A DNA stretch of 15,299 nucleotides from an uncultured Clostridia bacterium. Lineage in GTDB: Bacteria > Bacillota > Clostridia > Oscillospirales > Oscillospiraceae. The position numbers were made by a program, and so were the translations under genes. The stretch spans positions 1 through 15,299 of the forward strand of contig CAMVJF010000018.1 in assembly GCA_947167725.1 (NCBI GenBank), in the 5' to 3' direction. Every line of letters starts with the position of its first letter. The stretch's first letter is position 1. This document shows, one piece after another, positions 12,444-15,299 of this stretch. The notes under the pieces are model-generated. The model was not told the DNA's origin. It made no database searches and worked only from the letters and a program-made list of their open reading frames with translations.

Positions 12444-13129
12444 AGAAAACATTTTCAAAGGAGACCCTGCGCTACTACGCCGTCGCGCTGCTGATCGCGG
12501 GGCTGAGCAACCGCTTCATCTTTTTCTTCGGCCATCTCCTCAGCCGCGGCGCGCGGCACTGGGATCTCGCCCTGCCGGTGGATTCCTGTTTCCCCCTCGT
12601 GCCCTGTACGATCTTTTTGTATCTCGGCGTCATCCCCTGGTGCATGATCGTCTACTGGGTGGAGGCGCTGGGCGAGCGGCGGGAGGCCGACCGCTTTTTC
12701 GGCGCGCTGCTGCTGACGAAGGCCGTCAGCTTCCTCTTCTTCGTCTTTTTCCCCACGAGCATCGCGCGCGCGGAACCGGAGGGACACTCGCTGAGCTTCG
12801 TCCTGCTGCGTCTGCTCTATCGGCTCGACACGCCGGACAACCTCTTCCCCTCGGTGCACTGCCTGCTGGCCTGGCTGTGCTGGGTCGGCGTCCGGGGAAA
12901 GAAGGAGTATCCGCTGCTCTGCCGCGCCGCGGCCTTTCTCGCCGCGCTCGCGGTCTGCGCCTCGACGCTGACCGTACGGCAGCATGTGCTCGTGGACGTC
13001 TTCGCCGGGATCGCGCTCGCGGAGCTCGGATATCTTGCCGCCGGACACGAGAGGCTGCGCGGGAGCTACGCCGCGCTCTCGGACAGGCTCACGAGGCTCA
13101 TCTTCCGGGACGGGACGGGGAAAGGATAA
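12440..13129 (+). CDS. PAP2-family membrane phosphatase
   Basis: An integral membrane phosphatase of 229 residues with about six helices, probably acting on lipid phosphates or undecaprenyl/phosphatidic acid type substrates at the outer face of the membrane. The PAP2 signature is present in degenerate form: FPSVHC (S138, H140) for the PSGH motif, and TVRQHVLVDVFAG (R180, H182, D186) for SRxxxxxHxxxD. The classical KxxxxxxRP motif is not evident, as in the PAP2_3-like branch. The ATG at 12440 follows GGAGGT at 12422-12427 (12 bases) and overlaps the stop of the small upstream ORF. It has its own promoter and a terminator at 13201. Family is reliable, substrate is not. Confidence 0.85.
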   Translation: MKKTFSKETLRYYAVALLIAGLSNRFIFFFGHLLSRGARHWDLALPVDSCFPLVPCTIFLYLGVIPWCMIVYWVEALGERREADRFFGALLLTKAVSFLFFVFFPTSIARAEPEGHSLSFVLLRLLYRLDTPDNLFPSVHCLLAWLCWVGVRGKKEYPLLCRAAAFLAALAVCASTLTVRQHVLVDVFAGIALAELGYLAAGHERLRGSYAALSDRLTRLIFRDGTGKG

Positions 13130-13200
13130 GCGCCGCCGGCCCGAGATCAGCGCCGCGCGCGTCGTCCGTCCGGCAAAAAGCTGCGGGCGTGAGAAAATAA

Positions 13201-13242
13201 CCGGTCCCCGGAAACGACGTTTCCGGGGACCGGCCGCATTTT
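13201..13242 (+). terminator. Terminator after the PAP2 gene
   Basis: A perfect 15-bp stem CCGGTCCCCGGAAAC (13201-13215) and GTTTCCGGGGACCGG (13219-13233) with a 3-base loop, then CCGCATTTT. The T-run is short and displaced, but the stem is very stable. It lies 71 bases after the stop; 13130-13200 shows no gene. Confidence 0.7.
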
Positions 13243-13316
13243 CGGGAGATCGTTCCGCGCGGACCGGGAAGAAGAGGCGCGGCGCAAAAAACATCGATCC
13301 GCGGCGCATCTTTTAA

Positions 13317-13345
13317 TTGACGAATGCCGTGCGCGGTATTACAAT
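13317..13345 (+). promoter_or_regulatory. Sigma-A promoter of the M20-DUF3100 operon
   Basis: TTGACG (13317-13322), 17-base spacer and TACAAT (13340-13345). Transcription would start near 13352, which excludes the ATG at 13346 and supports the start at 13388. Confidence 0.8.
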
Positions 13346-13387
13346 ATGCATAATTATTACCTTTATCAGATTTTTCAGAGGCATGCG

Positions 13388-14698
13388 ATGAAAACGAAGG
13401 AAGAACTGAAAAAAATGGCGTGCGCGGCGATCGACGCGCGCCGCAGCGATATCCTGGCCTTTGCCGATTCCGTCGCCGCCGAGCCCGAGCTGGGCTTCAA
13501 GGAGGTCAAGACCGCCGGGAAGTTCGCCTCTTTGCTGCGCTCTCTCGGAAGAGAGCCGCGGACGGGCGTCGCGCAGACCGGCGTCATCGACGCGTTCAAG
13601 GGCGCAAAGTCCGAGCTCCGCGTCGCGGTCATGGGCGAGCTCGACGCGATCCTGGTGGCCGACCACCCCGACGCGGACAAGCTGACCGGCGCGGTGCACG
13701 CCTGCGGCCACAACGCACAGCTCGCGTCCGTCGCGGCGATCGCATACGCCCTGCACGACACCGACCTCATGGAGCATCTGGGCGGCGATATCGTGCTCAT
13801 GGGCGTCCCGGCCGAGGAAAACGTGGAGATCACCTACCGCAACCGTCTCCGCGCCGAGGGCAAGCTCTGGTTCCTCAGCGGCAAGCAGGAGTTCATCCGC
13901 CTGGGCGAGTTCGACGACATCGACATCAGCGTCATGCAGCACAGCGCCGTGGCGGCGCCCGGCTTCCGGGCCGGCGCGTCCTCCGAGTGCAACGGCTTCA
14001 CCGTCAAGCTCATCAACTACAAGGGCAAGGCGGCGCACGCCGGCGCGGCCCCCTTCGATGGCGTCAACGCGCTCAACGCCGCGATGCTCGGCCTGATGGC
14101 CGTCCACGCCCAGCGCGAGACCTTCCGGGACGAGGACCACATCCGCGTCCATCCCATCATCACCAAGGGCGGCGACATCGTCAACATCGTGCCCGCGGAC
14201 GTGCGGCTCGAGAGCTATGTGCGCGGCAGCAATACCGAGGCCATCCTGCGCGCCTCCGAGAAGGTCAACCGGGCCTTTCGCTCCGGCGCGGACGCGGTCG
14301 GCGCGGAATGTGAGATCATCGAGCTGCCCGGCTATCTCCCGGTCGTGCAGTGCCCCGCGCTCAACGAGCTCATGGTCGAGCAGCTCCGGACGCTCGTCGG
14401 CGGCGAGGTTCTGAACGACTGCCCGGGCTTCGGCGGCGGGTCGACCGACCTCGGCGACGTGTCGCATCTGATGCCCGCCATCCAGTCCTTCTTCGCCGGC
14501 GTCGAGGGCGGGCTCCACACGAAGGACTTCTGCATGAAGGACAAGGAGCTCACGATCCTTACTGCGGCGAAGGCCATGCTGTGCCTCGTCATCGAGCTGC
14601 TGTACGGCGACGCGGAAAAGGGAAGGGAGATCAAAGCAGGATTCAAGCCGGTCCTCACCAAGGAGGAATACCTCCGCGAGTGGGGCAGGTTGGAATAA
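13388..14698 (+). CDS. M20-family amidohydrolase/peptidase
   Basis: A cytoplasmic metallo-amidohydrolase of 436 residues that probably cleaves an N-acyl or peptide-like amide, in the manner of p-aminobenzoyl-glutamate or hippurate hydrolases. Catalytic and metal sites are in order: ELGFKE, GELDAI, HACGH (104-108), PAEE (141-144), MQHS (H185) and GLHTKDF (H377). The middle dimerisation domain contains YKGKAAHAGAAPFDGVNALNA; GGGSTDLGDVSH is a typical late motif. The start at 13388 is preferred over 13346: AGAGG lies 6 bases before it, the promoter's start site lies after 13346, and MKTKEELKK is the usual N-terminal helix. It is 32 bases from the DUF3100 gene and co-transcribed with it. Substrate unknown. 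Confidence 0.92.
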   Translation: MKTKEELKKMACAAIDARRSDILAFADSVAAEPELGFKEVKTAGKFASLLRSLGREPRTGVAQTGVIDAFKGAKSELRVAVMGELDAILVADHPDADKLTGAVHACGHNAQLASVAAIAYALHDTDLMEHLGGDIVLMGVPAEENVEITYRNRLRAEGKLWFLSGKQEFIRLGEFDDIDISVMQHSAVAAPGFRAGASSECNGFTVKLINYKGKAAHAGAAPFDGVNALNAAMLGLMAVHAQRETFRDEDHIRVHPIITKGGDIVNIVPADVRLESYVRGSNTEAILRASEKVNRAFRSGADAVGAECEIIELPGYLPVVQCPALNELMVEQLRTLVGGEVLNDCPGFGGGSTDLGDVSHLMPAIQSFFAGVEGGLHTKDFCMKDKELTILTAAKAMLCLVIELLYGDAEKGREIKAGFKPVLTKEEYLREWGRLE

Positions 14699-14730
14699 AA
14701 CAGCACGTTTTGAGAGAAAGGTAGGTAAAA

Positions 14731-15299
14731 ATGAAGGATTTTAAAGAAAACTTCAATCTGAAGGACTGGAAGGTCCACGTCCTGTGCTTCGTGATCATGG
14801 TCGTCGCCGAGCTGATCGGCACCCAGAAGATCGGGATCAACGGGCCCGGCGGCGGCGGGATCTCCTTCTCGCTCCTCCCGATGCTGTTTGCGATCATCAT
14901 CGGCATCATCCTCGGCGGCGCGAAGAAGATCAAGAGAGAGACCATGGAGACCGCTTCCCCGTACATCGGGATCAGCGTCATGTTCCTCGTCGTGAAGCTC
15001 AGCTGCTCCATCGGCCCGGCCTGGGGCTCGATCGTGAAAGCCGGCCCGGCGCTCATCCTGCAGGAGTTCGGCAACCTGGGCACGATCCTGCTGTCCATGC
15101 CGCTCGCGGTGCTCGTCTTCCGCATGGGCCGCGCCTCCATCGGCGCCGCGTTCTCCATCTCCCGCGAGCCCTCCATCGCCATCGTCGCCGAGAAGTACGG
15201 CCTTGACGGTCCCGAGGGAACGGGCGTCATGGGCGCCTACGTGACCGGCACCGTGATCGGCACCGTGTTCTACGGCATCCTCGCCTCGATCTTCGTCGG
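14731..15299 (+). CDS. DUF3100-family membrane protein (putative transporter), 3' end outside the window
   Basis: The first 189 codons of a polytopic membrane protein; the window ends inside the gene. Hydrophobic stretches begin at LCFVIMVVAELIG (about residues 19-31), SLLPMLFAIIIGIILGG and IGISVMFLVVKLSCSIGPAW, then LGTILLSMPLAVLVF. Gly- and Pro-rich loops such as INGPGGGGISFSLLP and FSISREPSIAIVAEKYGLDGPEG look like those of DUF3100. The ATG at 14731 has AAAGG about 10 bases upstream, 32 bases after the M20 stop. A transporter next to an M20 amidohydrolase suggests uptake of the hydrolase substrate, as AbgT serves AbgAB, but no homology to AbgT is claimed. Confidence 0.8.
   Translation, partial: MKDFKENFNLKDWKVHVLCFVIMVVAELIGTQKIGINGPGGGGISFSLLPMLFAIIIGIILGGAKKIKRETMETASPYIGISVMFLVVKLSCSIGPAWGSIVKAGPALILQEFGNLGTILLSMPLAVLVFRMGRASIGAAFSISREPSIAIVAEKYGLDGPEGTGVMGAYVTGTVIGTVFYGILASIFV

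Noticed and set aside
13346..13387. Upstream ATG of the M20 gene
   Set aside because: It lies at the promoter's -10/start site and lacks a ribosome site; 13388 has one.
1..15299. CRISPR array, retron, toxin-antitoxin or defence island
   Set aside because: No regular direct repeats, cas, reverse transcriptase or toxin-like genes are visible on either strand.

Overview
The window looks like chromosome from a spore-forming, high-GC Firmicute, most likely a gut-type Clostridia such as the Oscillospiraceae. The reasons are very GC-rich codon third positions, strong GGAGG-type ribosome binding sites, tRNA genes that encode CCA, clostridial families (SpoIIQ, DUF975, GlcD with EtfBA), and a textbook sigma-F promoter. 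No phage, insertion sequence, CRISPR array or complete mobile element is visible. Species-level placement is inference.

Layout. (1) 1-1108: the 3' end of enolase with a strong terminator, then a sigma-F promoter and the forespore gene spoIIQ. (2) 1132-1408: a promoter, tRNA-Met(CAT), a hairpin, tRNA-Glu(TTC) and a terminator. (3) 1388-3935: a promoter embedded in that terminator, a REP-like palindrome, and a two-gene unit of a polytopic acyltransferase-like protein and a lipoprotein, closed by a 19-bp bidirectional terminator. (4) 4042-4911, minus strand: a secreted or lipid-anchored lipase-like hydrolase with its own promoter. (5) 5038-8446, minus strand: a flavin operon, glcD-etfB-etfA, probably for 2-hydroxyacid (lactate or glycolate type) oxidation. 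It has a 5' leader with an intrinsic terminator and an apparently non-canonical AUC start. (6) 8473-9336, minus strand: a DUF975 membrane protein with its own promoter and terminator. (7) 9389-9560: promoter, tRNA-Leu(CAG), terminator. (8) 9622-11510: a CaCA-type cation/Ca2+ exchanger and a metallo-beta-lactamase-fold lipoprotein in one operon. (9) 11524-13242: a beta-phosphoglucomutase-like HAD enzyme (minus) divergent from a PAP2 phosphatase (plus), the latter preceded by a 24-codon ORF whose stop overlaps its start. (10) 13317 to the end: a promoter, an M20 amidohydrolase and the first 189 codons of a DUF3100 membrane protein, a likely hydrolase-transporter pair.

How the genes relate. Most units are short and independently promoted and terminated; many sigma-A promoters are near consensus with 17-bp spacing. 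The units that clearly act together are glcD-etfB-etfA (dehydrogenase plus its electron acceptor), M20-DUF3100 (uptake plus hydrolysis) and CaCA-MBL (linkage only). The most interesting signals are the glcD leader with its AUC start, the exact sigma-F promoter on spoIIQ, the hairpin abutting tRNA-Glu, and the small ORF coupled to the PAP2 gene. I see no clear evidence of a wholly new multi-gene system.
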